This document shows, piece by piece, positions 10,284 through 18,032 of a DNA stretch of 64,000 bases. Where the stretch lies: NCBI GenBank assembly GCA_963829835.1, contig CAWHKC010000004.1, positions 1,674,001-1,738,000 of the forward strand. The letters run 5' to 3'. Source of the stretch: Berkiella sp963829835. GTDB lineage: Bacteria > Pseudomonadota > Gammaproteobacteria > Berkiellales > Berkiellaceae. Numbering within the stretch: the stretch's first letter is position 1; the number at the start of each line of letters is the position of its first letter. The notes under the pieces are model-generated. The model searched no databases. It had not been told where the DNA came from and saw only the letters and a list, made by a program, of their open reading frames with translations. A program made the position numbers and the translations under genes.

Positions 10284-11204
10284 ATGATAATATCAGTCAT
10301 TGGCGCGGGAGCGCTCGGAAAGTCCTATGGTGGACTTCTAGCACTTTCTCATCATGAAGTGCATTATTTAGTACGCTCAGAGTATGAAGCCATCCAAAAA
10401 AAGGGTTTTTTTAGTCTTGAATTTAAAAACACAAATGAGACGCTTAAGATTAAACAACCGCGTCTATATACAAAAGCGTCGGAGCTTCCGCCATCGGATG
10501 TGGTGATTATTGCCTTAAAAACAACAGAAAATAAGCATATTGAAAGTTTATTGTCTTCATGCTTAAAAAAAGACACTATTGTTTTAATTATCCAAAATGG
10601 TATTGGTAATGAAGAGTGGATTTCTCAGTTTACTGGGGATAGCCCGGTGATCTGTGGTGTTGCCAGCATGGGTGCATTTCGAGTGGCGCCTGCACAAGTT
10701 GAGATCCCAATAACAGGTGAACTACGATTAGCACCTTATAAAAAAGAAAATTTGCCTTTATGTGAGAAGATCCAAGCACTTTTCAAAGAATGCCCCGTAT
10801 CATTTCCTATAATAATAAATGAGAGTTATAAAGAACTTCGTTGGCATAAACTATTGTGGAATGTGCCGTTTTCGTCTCTTTCAATTATATATAGTCAAGA
10901 TACAGCTACATTAGCATCAACCCAACCCTATGCTTCAATTGTGAGAAATTTTATGGGTGAAGTGGTGGATATTGCAAAATCAGAAGGCGTTATTATCAGC
11001 CCAGACACTATCACCAAAATGCTTGCTTTCACCGCTTCGGTTAAAGATTATTATCCCAGTATGTTTCGAGATTTTACTCAAGGTAAGTCTATTGAAAAGG
11101 AATATATTATTGATAATGTTTTGAAAATTGCGCAAAAGAATGGGATTAAAACGCCGGTATTGTCTTTGATTGAAAATCACTTGACGCAGAAAATGAAGGA
11201 CTAG
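10284..11204 (+). CDS. panE: 2-dehydropantoate 2-reductase
   Basis: A 306-residue ketopantoate reductase-like enzyme (ApbA/PanE), normal in length for the family. The N-terminal Rossmann domain has the NADPH motif GAGALG at residues 7-12. The middle has VIIALKTTENKHIE and VLIIQNGIGNEE (conserved Asn-Gly). The C-terminal helical domain has the Lys-containing ELRWHKLLWNVPF and YYPSMFRDF-TQGKSIEKEYI, with the conserved S-M-x-x-D and E residues. It reduces 2-dehydropantoate to pantoate in the pantothenate/CoA pathway. The family also contains reductases of other 2-oxo acids, so the substrate is inferred. It abuts the GNAT gene with no gap. Confidence 0.92.
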   Translation: MIISVIGAGALGKSYGGLLALSHHEVHYLVRSEYEAIQKKGFFSLEFKNTNETLKIKQPRLYTKASELPPSDVVIIALKTTENKHIESLLSSCLKKDTIVLIIQNGIGNEEWISQFTGDSPVICGVASMGAFRVAPAQVEIPITGELRLAPYKKENLPLCEKIQALFKECPVSFPIIINESYKELRWHKLLWNVPFSSLSIIYSQDTATLASTQPYASIVRNFMGEVVDIAKSEGVIISPDTITKMLAFTASVKDYYPSMFRDFTQGKSIEKEYIIDNVLKIAQKNGIKTPVLSLIENHLTQKMKD

Positions 11205-11234
11205 CTGTAAAAAATCACTCCTAAAAATAATCTA

Positions 11235-11265
11235 CACTTTATGGAGTCTTTTACACCATAAAGTG
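11235..11265 (+). promoter_or_regulatory. Perfect hairpin over the malic enzyme ribosome-binding region
   Basis: CACTTTATGG (11235-11244) and CCATAAAGTG (11256-11265) form a perfect 10-bp inverted repeat with an 11-nt loop. If translation of the malic enzyme starts at ATG 11275, the only purine-rich ribosome site (GTGAG, 11263-11267) is partly inside the right arm and would be hidden when the hairpin forms. It is not followed by a T run, so it is not a classical terminator. A DNA operator is the alternative. Confidence 0.45.
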
Positions 11266-11274
11266 AGCATATAC

Positions 11275-12984
11275 ATGCGTAAATCTACCAAACAACACAA
11301 AGTGTCTCCTCTTCATAAAACCACTGTAAATACGATTCAAACCAAGCTTCGTGGTGTACAAGTACTCCGAACCCCTTTATTAAATAAAGGGACTGCCTTT
11401 ACGCTGGAAGAACGTGAAGCATTAGGTTTAACGGGTTTGTTGCCATCGAATGTGATGACTTTAGATGAACAAGTAGCCAGAGTATATGGTCAATATTGTG
11501 CGCAAACATCCGACATTGCTAAAAACATTTTTATGCAAGCACTGCATGATCGCAATGAAGTATTATTTTATAAACTATTTACCACGCATGTAAAAGAAAT
11601 GATGCCGATTGTTTATGATCCTGTGATTGGTATTGCTATTAAACAATATTGCCATGACTATCGCAGACCTCGCGGCGTGTATTTATCAATTGATAAACCT
11701 GAGTGCATTGAAGAGAGTTTCGCGAATTTGAATTTAGGTTCAGACGATGTTGATCTTCTTGTGGCTACCGATGCTGAAGAAATTCTTGGAATAGGGGATT
11801 GGGGAGTAGGTGGAATAGACATCGCCATCGGCAAACTTGCGGTTTATACGGCCGTTGCCGGTGTACATCCAGGGCGTGTTATACCCGTGATGTTAGATGT
11901 GGGAACCAATAATGAAACATTACTAAACGATCCACTTTATATGGGCTATAGACATTCAAGAGTCCAAGGTGAGCGTTATGATGCCTTTATTGATGCTTAT
12001 GTCAAAGCCGTTAAAAAGCATTTTCCTAAAGCACTATTACATTGGGAAGATTTTGGGCCAAGTAATGGCCGAAGAATTTTGCTTAAGTATAAAGAAAAAT
12101 TTGCGACCTTTAACGACGATATGCAAGGTACGGGTGCTATCGCGCTTGCTGGATTAATCAATGCCTTAAAAGTGGCTAAAACCACTTTTAGTGATTCGCG
12201 CGTGGTTATCTTTGGCGCCGGAACGGCTGGAGTTGGTATCGCTGATCAAATCAAAGATGCCATGACACGCCAGGGCCTTGATCCAAAAAAAGCGATAGAT
12301 CAAATTTGGCTTGTTGATAAACAAGGATTGTTAACAGATGATATGGATAATCTTCGTGATTATCAAAAACCCTATACCAGAAAAAAAGCTGAATTCTCAA
12401 GCAAAAAAATCACTTTAAGTGATGTGGTAAAACAAGTGAAACCAACTATTTTGATTGGCACTTCAACATCACCTCGCGCCTTTACGCAAGACATTGTAAC
12501 GGAGATGGCAAAGCATGTTGCTAGACCTATCATTTTTGCACTATCTAATCCTACCGCGTTGATAGAAGCTGATCCGGCTGATTTAATTCATTGGACAAAA
12601 GGAAAGGCATTAGTTGCAACAGGTGCGCCTTTTCCTGAAGTTGTTTATCAAGGTGTCACTTATACCATTGGACAAGCAAATAATGCACTGCTCTATCCTG
12701 GACTAGGATTGGGCGTTATTGTTTCAAATGCGCGTTTGATTAGTGATGAGATGTTTTGGGCTGCAGCTCAAGCCGTTTCTAAAACAGCCAATTTAAATTC
12801 ACCTGGTGCATCACTGCTACCCTCAATTGATACTTTAAGAGCGGTCTCAGCTTCTGTGGCGGTTGCTGTTGCTCAAACGGCTATTGATCAAGGTCTTGCC
12901 CAAACCGATATAACGGACGTTGTTCAAGCGGTAGAAGAGGCAATGTATAACCCAATTTATCCAGACATCGTGCCGATTGGTTAA
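11275..12984 (+). CDS. maeA: NAD-dependent malic enzyme (SfcA/MaeA type)
   Basis: Oxidative decarboxylation of malate to pyruvate in the cytoplasm, of the large SfcA/eukaryotic type. The N-terminal domain has YDPVIGIAIKQYCHDYRRP with the family Tyr and Arg, and GVYLSID. The metal site is in WEDFGPSNGRR and FNDDMQGTGA (Glu and Asp ligands). The NAD domain has VVIFGAGTAGVGIADQI, and LSNPT follows later. The length of about 569 residues matches the family (about 565). An in-frame GTG at 11263 would add four residues; ATG 11275 is preferred because the GTG lies within the inverted repeat. The enzyme links TCA intermediates to pyruvate, which suits an organism feeding on amino acids. Confidence 0.93.
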   Translation: MRKSTKQHKVSPLHKTTVNTIQTKLRGVQVLRTPLLNKGTAFTLEEREALGLTGLLPSNVMTLDEQVARVYGQYCAQTSDIAKNIFMQALHDRNEVLFYKLFTTHVKEMMPIVYDPVIGIAIKQYCHDYRRPRGVYLSIDKPECIEESFANLNLGSDDVDLLVATDAEEILGIGDWGVGGIDIAIGKLAVYTAVAGVHPGRVIPVMLDVGTNNETLLNDPLYMGYRHSRVQGERYDAFIDAYVKAVKKHFPKALLHWEDFGPSNGRRILLKYKEKFATFNDDMQGTGAIALAGLINALKVAKTTFSDSRVVIFGAGTAGVGIADQIKDAMTRQGLDPKKAIDQIWLVDKQGLLTDDMDNLRDYQKPYTRKKAEFSSKKITLSDVVKQVKPTILIGTSTSPRAFTQDIVTEMAKHVARPIIFALSNPTALIEADPADLIHWTKGKALVATGAPFPEVVYQGVTYTIGQANNALLYPGLGLGVIVSNARLISDEMFWAAAQAVSKTANLNSPGASLLPSIDTLRAVSASVAVAVAQTAIDQGLAQTDITDVVQAVEEAMYNPIYPDIVPIG

Positions 12985-13063
12985 AGGGTGTATATATTCT
13001 ATAAAGGAACTAAAGCAATTGGTGCTTGTCATAATAAGGTCACTGCTATGAAATAAGGTTTAA

Positions 13064-13273
13064 ATGAAACTTTTATTGGCTTTACTTATCGCTTATGCAG
13101 CATCACAAGTTGCCTATGATCGTGCTTATCAGCAAGACACCGTGCTTCTATATCATTCACCCTCTATTGAGATCTGCATTTTTCAGCCAGTATTTACCTA
13201 TGGATTGACCTATTCATTGCGTGGTTATTTTGAGAAAGGTCAATGCAATATAAAAACTAAACCCTACAATTGA
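13064..13273 (+). CDS. Small protein with signal-like N-terminus
   Basis: A 69-residue protein of unknown function. The N-terminus MKLLLALLIAYAASQVAYD looks like a signal peptide or a single membrane anchor. The remainder has two Cys (EICIF, GQCNI) that could form a disulfide if exported. AAGG lies 6-7 nt before the ATG. It sits between the malic enzyme and the glycosyltransferase-like gene on the same strand. Confidence 0.5.
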   Translation: MKLLLALLIAYAASQVAYDRAYQQDTVLLYHSPSIEICIFQPVFTYGLTYSLRGYFEKGQCNIKTKPYN

Positions 13274-13333
13274 TTTCACTATATTCTGCTGTTAACATGC
13301 CGTTTGATTTATTTGAACGACAAAGGTTTATGC

Positions 13334-14725
13334 ATGTGGATTGTAGATACAACGAAGCTTTATAAAATTTGGATCAGTAAATATCCTGATGTTTTCTTAG
13401 ATGAAGAAAACCAAGCACTTTTTCTACAAGATATTAAAAAAAATCCGCAAGCCACCTTTTCATTTGTTTTTAGTTCATCTTGCTTAAGCAAAACAGCTGT
13501 CTCTGAATTAAAAACGTTTTGTGAAAAACATAAAATAAAACCCTTTGATTTTGACACAGATCTTCCGCCGCTCTTGAAAACGGATCAAGATAAAAAATTA
13601 TATGAACTAGCCAAAAAAGAGTTTCAACTAGCTTGTGCAAATGAAGGTGGAAATTTAGCAGCCTCTTCAGACAATGATCGCGTTATTGTACCTCTTATTG
13701 AACAATGTGGGATCTATTCTGACTTTGATGTAGGTGTTGATTTTTCGTCAAAACCAAAGTTGATGCAAGTAAAAGCCCCCGTGGTGTTTGCAGTGGAATT
13801 TCTAAATGAATTAGGAGTAACATTACCAGTTGTTTGTAATGAATTTTTAGCAGTAGCCATTGATCCCTCAAATCCTACCCAAATTCATCCTGATGCGTTG
13901 AAAAGAATTTCATTTGTTCAAGCGGAAATGATTAAAAGATATTCGCAAGGCGCGAACTCTTTTTTTGAGCATCCCACCAGAAAATTGAAGACTGATATCA
14001 ATCTTGAGTCTGAAGAAGCTAGATTTATCAAGCATTATTTTAATGAACATCCCGATGCTGATATCTTCGCTTTTAGAAAATATATTCAGCAGCTGAATAT
14101 GGTTGAATACATCAGAGTGATGACATTAACGATGCCTTTTGAAATGAATAAAGAGGCAATGCTTGGAAATGAAGAAGAAGTTAAGGCTAAATATGTCGCG
14201 TGGCTTGAAAAGGATAAACTCGGATATATACTATGGCGTGCAAAAGCCGATCCTGATTTTAATCAAACGGTAACTACCTCAGCCATAATAGAAAAAAAAT
14301 TAGCGCTATTAAAGTACAATCTCTATGTTTATTCTGTCACCAATGTGTCTGGGCCAATTAATTTCCATGCTTTTTATCAGGATAAAGTTCCGGCTGAAGG
14401 CTTTAGTATTACTGGCAATATATTTTCGGCTGTTGCTCAACCTGCACAGGAGTGGAGTGAATTATTGCAATGTTTTAGAAATTCCAGCTTACAGGATAAC
14501 GGATTAAAGGATTGTGTTGTGTCCGATAATAATTTGGAAGCGCAGCGCAAAAGTAAAGAAAAACAATCGCAAACAGATCCTTTAGGTTTGCGTGAACCTC
14601 TTTCTCACCAGTCTTGGACGCCATTGGGCGATCATTTAAAGCAAAACAGAATAAAGGAAATGAAAAGTAAAGAATGCATTTATCAATTTGAGAAAGAGCA
14701 TGGAAACACACATTTAAAGCTGTAA
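13334..14725 (+). CDS. DXD-motif glycosyltransferase-like protein, candidate effector
   Basis: A 463-residue soluble protein. The N-terminal third resembles the GT-A fold of the glycosyltransferases with a DXD sugar-binding region: MWIVDTTKLYKIW, then AASSDNDRVIVPLIEQCGIY (about 109-128) leading to SDFDV with Asp130-x-Asp132, the expected metal/UDP-sugar motif. In related toxins and Legionella effectors the order is likewise an Ala-Ser-Asp-xx-Arg helix followed by GG-x-Y-x-D-x-D. The rest is helical and unrecognised; the C-terminus is polar. No signal peptide. ATG 13334 is preferred because AAAGG lies 8 nt upstream; a TTG at 13304 is possible. A role in modifying a host protein is inferred from the fold type and the neighbourhood style only. 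Confidence 0.7.
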   Translation: MWIVDTTKLYKIWISKYPDVFLDEENQALFLQDIKKNPQATFSFVFSSSCLSKTAVSELKTFCEKHKIKPFDFDTDLPPLLKTDQDKKLYELAKKEFQLACANEGGNLAASSDNDRVIVPLIEQCGIYSDFDVGVDFSSKPKLMQVKAPVVFAVEFLNELGVTLPVVCNEFLAVAIDPSNPTQIHPDALKRISFVQAEMIKRYSQGANSFFEHPTRKLKTDINLESEEARFIKHYFNEHPDADIFAFRKYIQQLNMVEYIRVMTLTMPFEMNKEAMLGNEEEVKAKYVAWLEKDKLGYILWRAKADPDFNQTVTTSAIIEKKLALLKYNLYVYSVTNVSGPINFHAFYQDKVPAEGFSITGNIFSAVAQPAQEWSELLQCFRNSSLQDNGLKDCVVSDNNLEAQRKSKEKQSQTDPLGLREPLSHQSWTPLGDHLKQNRIKEMKSKECIYQFEKEHGNTHLKL

Positions 14726-14830
14726 TTACACTTGTTAAATCATAACTATTATACCAAACATCTGGTTTAAGTATGTTTATTATTATATTTACTTTAAAAT
14801 AATGCATATTTTTTAAATCTAAGCTTGAAT

Positions 14831-15853
14831 ATGCTTCAAAATAATTCATCTTCAAAAACGGCTAAAGTTGCTTTTGATATTGGCTCAGGCGGTATTAAAG
14901 TTCTTGGAGCTGTAGTGGATACTCAAAATAGAGAAATTCTTGAAATTCGCTTAGATAAACGCCTACCAATCCAATTTGGTAGAGACATGCGTTTGAATCA
15001 AGGTGCATTCTCTCCCGAGATTATGGATACGACTTTCAAAGCACTAGAAGAAGTTAAAAGTGAACTTGATGTACTTTTTCAAGATATGCTTCCTTTAACC
15101 CATCAAGCTGTTGCAACAGCTGCTTTTCGTCAAGCCTCAAACGCGGGTGAATTTGCTAGAAGATTGTCAGAACGATTAGCATTTGATGTTCAAATTATAG
15201 ATCAAAAATCAGAAGGGCTTTTAGCTTATTATGGGGTTAAATGTAAGTCAAAATATGATCCTATTGTTTTTGATCTTGGTGGTGGCAGTATACAATTCAC
15301 CTATCAACTCGGTAGTAAATATGAAGTAATTGGTATACCTTATGGCGTAGAATCATTTACCGGCTTACTACAGCAAAAATTTGCAAGCGCCACTAGTGAA
15401 TCTCTTAATCCCTTTGATCATGATAAAATCTACGAAGCATCCTTGCTTGCAAGGAGACTATTTGAACCACATGAGAGTGATTTATACAAATTACGTGAAT
15501 TAATAGAAAACAAGAGAACAGTTGTCTGTACTGGCGCTGTTCATAATATTGCCATTTATAAAATAATGGAAAAGCTTTTAGGTGAAAAAATCGAATATAC
15601 CAAAGATAATTTAGAGCAAATGATAAAGCAACTTATGAATAAAACAGATGCCGAGCTCCAAACTTTTGAACCTCTTTTGCCATATGCTCAGATTCAATTG
15701 CCAACACTCATTTTAACGTTAGAAATCATGAAAGCTCTTGATCTTGAAAAAATGGAAGTCATGAATGTTGGTAACACCCATGGTATGCTGGTCAATCCCA
15801 GCGAATCGGTATCTTTTGCAAGTACCGTTGATGGAAACGCTTTAAACATTTGA
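14831..15853 (+). CDS. Ppx/GppA-family phosphatase (short form)
   Basis: An exopolyphosphatase/guanosine pentaphosphatase-family protein of about 340 residues. It shows FDIGSGGIKVLGAVVD (phosphate 1 loop of the actin-like ATPase fold), TAAFRQASNAGEF, FDLGGGSIQFTY (phosphate 2) and VVCTGAVHNIAIY (adenosine-type loop). It is shorter than E. coli Ppx/GppA (about 500 residues) because the C-terminal HD-like domain is missing, as in many stand-alone Ppx proteins. The likely role is hydrolysis of polyphosphate or pppGpp, which is inferred. The start is ATG 14831 or TTG 14825; neither has a strong ribosome site. The stop is immediately adjacent to the convergent stop of the next gene. Confidence 0.85.
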   Translation: MLQNNSSSKTAKVAFDIGSGGIKVLGAVVDTQNREILEIRLDKRLPIQFGRDMRLNQGAFSPEIMDTTFKALEEVKSELDVLFQDMLPLTHQAVATAAFRQASNAGEFARRLSERLAFDVQIIDQKSEGLLAYYGVKCKSKYDPIVFDLGGGSIQFTYQLGSKYEVIGIPYGVESFTGLLQQKFASATSESLNPFDHDKIYEASLLARRLFEPHESDLYKLRELIENKRTVVCTGAVHNIAIYKIMEKLLGEKIEYTKDNLEQMIKQLMNKTDAELQTFEPLLPYAQIQLPTLILTLEIMKALDLEKMEVMNVGNTHGMLVNPSESVSFASTVDGNALNI

Positions 15854-16738
15854 TTAATGAATGGTCGGTTTTACTTGCTTTTTATGATCGTTAAGTTTTC
15901 TTTGTTTTGCTTTTAAATACTCTGCAAATAATTTTAATTCAGACCGTAATTCTTCCACAGTGAGTTTAGGGGCAACTTTCGTGATATTTTCTCCGGTTTC
16001 TTCTCGCATTAACAAATAGGGTTCTGCTTCTTTCATAGGAGGAGCGGTAACCACTAATGTCGCGGTCATTTCATTTGGATTTGATATAAGACGATGTGCT
16101 AATTGATAGATATCCTCCGGCCTAGAACCACTTTTGGAATATAATTTCCAAGCAGATTGACTATGTAGCTTTAAAGACCGTGCAAAAATACGAGCCCTCT
16201 TGAAAGGTTTGAAAGTTCTTTTCTGAGGAGAGATATTTTTAGTTCCTAACCAGTGTCCCCATGAAATCCACCCATTATCCTTATATAATTTGTTTGGGTT
16301 TGAAGGGATATCTAAAGGCATCTTGTCTGAGACACAAAATTGGCGCCATTCGGCAAAATTATTCAAATCTAGGGAACGCACAAATTTTAACGCCCTCTTA
16401 AAGGGAAGGAATTCTCTATTTTTCGAAGCTATCTCACCCGTCCCAAGCCAATCACCCCAAGAAATCCAACCTTTATTTTTGTAAATCAAATAAGGCGTTG
16501 CAGGGATATTAATAGGCTTTTTGCCCGACATACTATATTGAAGCCAAGCTCTTCTATTATCGAGATTTAGCGAACGAGCATATTCTTCCGCGCCTTGAAC
16601 TGGGCTGCTTTTTAGCATTATGTTAACTTCATCCCATATATTATCAATATCCTGGCAAGCATCAATCCAAACACCGTGCAAGTAACCTGCATTATAGGCG
16701 GAAAGATCTGCAACATAAATTCTGATTGGTTCGTTCAT
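15854..16738 (-). CDS. ArdA-like N-terminus fused to integrase-repeat-unit modules
   Basis: A 294-residue protein. Residues 5-54 match the start of antirestriction protein ArdA: IRIYVADLSAYNAGYLHGVW, a D-IWDEVNIML-SSPV stretch and GAEEYA. From about residue 51 the ArdA match stops and tandem modules follow, of the type called integrase repeat units: RSL-L-(S/N)xxxW, then P-(N/D)IP-xP-x-LYK-x-GW-I-SW-G-WLG (about 51-104 and 113-167), plus a shortened third copy (about 179-210). A basic coiled C-terminus ends the protein. ATG 16738 has a strong GGAGA site; reading further upstream would run into the GC-rich intergenic island. Its job is unknown. The ArdA half suggests DNA mimicry against restriction enzymes, and the repeats are of a type found with phage integrases. 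Confidence 0.82.
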   Translation of the reverse strand: MNEPIRIYVADLSAYNAGYLHGVWIDACQDIDNIWDEVNIMLKSSPVQGAEEYARSLNLDNRRAWLQYSMSGKKPINIPATPYLIYKNKGWISWGDWLGTGEIASKNREFLPFKRALKFVRSLDLNNFAEWRQFCVSDKMPLDIPSNPNKLYKDNGWISWGHWLGTKNISPQKRTFKPFKRARIFARSLKLHSQSAWKLYSKSGSRPEDIYQLAHRLISNPNEMTATLVVTAPPMKEAEPYLLMREETGENITKVAPKLTVEELRSELKLFAEYLKAKQRKLNDHKKQVKPTIH

Positions 16739-17085
16739 TTTAAGTCTCCTTCTCAATATCGGGTTAAGAGCGCAGCGCACGCGCCGCGCTCCTGCCCGGC
16801 TGGCGAAGTCTGGGGGTCCAAGTGTCAATATCAGGGGGAACCACCCAGCCTGCACAAGTAAAGCGAAGCGAACGCGGAAGGTTGGGGGATGATTTGACGC
16901 GCGGTGGGGGCAAAGCCCCAAGGAACTCTTTCAGAACTTTTTGCAAGTTCAAGATATTACGGCGACGCATTCTTAATTACAGTGAAAAAAGACCGCAAAA
17001 GCTTTGTATAATTTGACACCAAAAGATTTTATGGAAATAATGGCTAGCGAAAACATTGCATATCTATGTAAAAAGGTCTCATATT
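16739..17085. other. Intergenic stretch with GC-rich island
   Basis: This stretch has no supportable gene. About 16755-16960 is strikingly GC-rich against the AT-rich surroundings, with a GCGCAGCGCACGCGCCGCGC tract near 16770 and a GGGGGCAAAGCCCC hairpin near 16907-16920. It looks like foreign DNA or a remnant of a mobile element. The open frames across it have no ribosome site and no recognisable product. The last 100 nt are AT-rich and lead into the next gene. Confidence 0.5.
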
Positions 17086-18018
17086 ATGACGATAAAAATA
17101 ATGAACATCGCAAAATTAGTATCCGAAATTGATGGGATTCAGTATCGAGATATTAAATGTTGTTATGACAAATGTCCCAACCAACCCATAACCTCCCACA
17201 CAATAGCTGAAAATTATCTATATAAACTAAATAAAGATTTAACAAAGGTTTTAACTTTTGAACCTGCGATATTATCAATCATAAGTAAGCAACCTCCAGA
17301 ATTAACAAGGAAGGTTGATAAAAAGAAATTTTCAACATTTACTGGTTTTTGCAATAATCATGATCATGGAATATTTAAGTTAATTGATTCCTATGATGGA
17401 AAAATGACAAAAGAAAAGGCAGCCCTGCTTCATTACAGAATTATTTGTTATGGAATTAATCATATCAAAACTCAGCTTCTTCGACTTCAGCACATGTCAG
17501 AACAAAATTATATGCAAGATGAATCAGCTGGGATGGGAGGTACTAAAATAGTAACATTGATAAAGAAAGGCTTTCTAGCTCGGAGACTTAATTATTGTCT
17601 CAAGCAGCATTTGATCAGAAAAGGAAAGCTAGAAAAAATGATAACGTCAGATAAATTTGAAAATATTGAATATCTTGTGATACCTGGAAGTTTAAATAAT
17701 CCAATATTTTGTGGTAGATCCTCACATTTACTTAATAAAAATCATGGTATATTTAAACTCCCTGGGTACAGCTATATGCCATGGCTTACGTACATGACCC
17801 TGTTAACAAATGAAACAAATCATTTGGTATTTTGTTGGCTTAAAAGCGATAAAAAACATGCAAAGCGCCTTAATAACTTATTAAAAAAAGAAACCTCAAA
17901 AACAATCATTGAAGTGTTAGCTTATGCTTGTAGTGATGGATTTGCAGTTGAAGAAAGCTTTTATGACAAGCATTGTTCAACAATAGATACGGTCATTAAA
18001 AAATTCAGGGTATATTGA
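17086..18018 (+). CDS. Unknown Cys/His-rich protein of accessory region
   Basis: A 310-residue soluble protein. Near the N-terminus is CCYDKCPNQPITSHTIAEN, and later FTGFCNNHDHGIFKLID. The paired Cys and His residues suggest a zinc-binding element like those of small nuclease or HNH-like domains, but I cannot assign a catalytic site. The rest is helical and basic. ATG 17086 is chosen for the AAAAGG 9 nt upstream; a TTG at 17056 would add 10 residues. It sits between the ArdA-like gene and the truncated primase, so a mobile-element or defence-related role is possible but unproven. Confidence 0.75.
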   Translation: MTIKIMNIAKLVSEIDGIQYRDIKCCYDKCPNQPITSHTIAENYLYKLNKDLTKVLTFEPAILSIISKQPPELTRKVDKKKFSTFTGFCNNHDHGIFKLIDSYDGKMTKEKAALLHYRIICYGINHIKTQLLRLQHMSEQNYMQDESAGMGGTKIVTLIKKGFLARRLNYCLKQHLIRKGKLEKMITSDKFENIEYLVIPGSLNNPIFCGRSSHLLNKNHGIFKLPGYSYMPWLTYMTLLTNETNHLVFCWLKSDKKHAKRLNNLLKKETSKTIIEVLAYACSDGFAVEESFYDKHCSTIDTVIKKFRVY

Positions 18019-18032
18019 TACCCGGCTTATAG

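Noticed and set aside
15854..16921. Longer version of the ArdA/IRU gene starting at 16921
   Set aside because: The extra 61 residues come from the GC-rich island, have a biased Arg/Pro/Ala make-up and no ribosome site; ATG 16738 with GGAGA upstream and the ArdA start fits far better.
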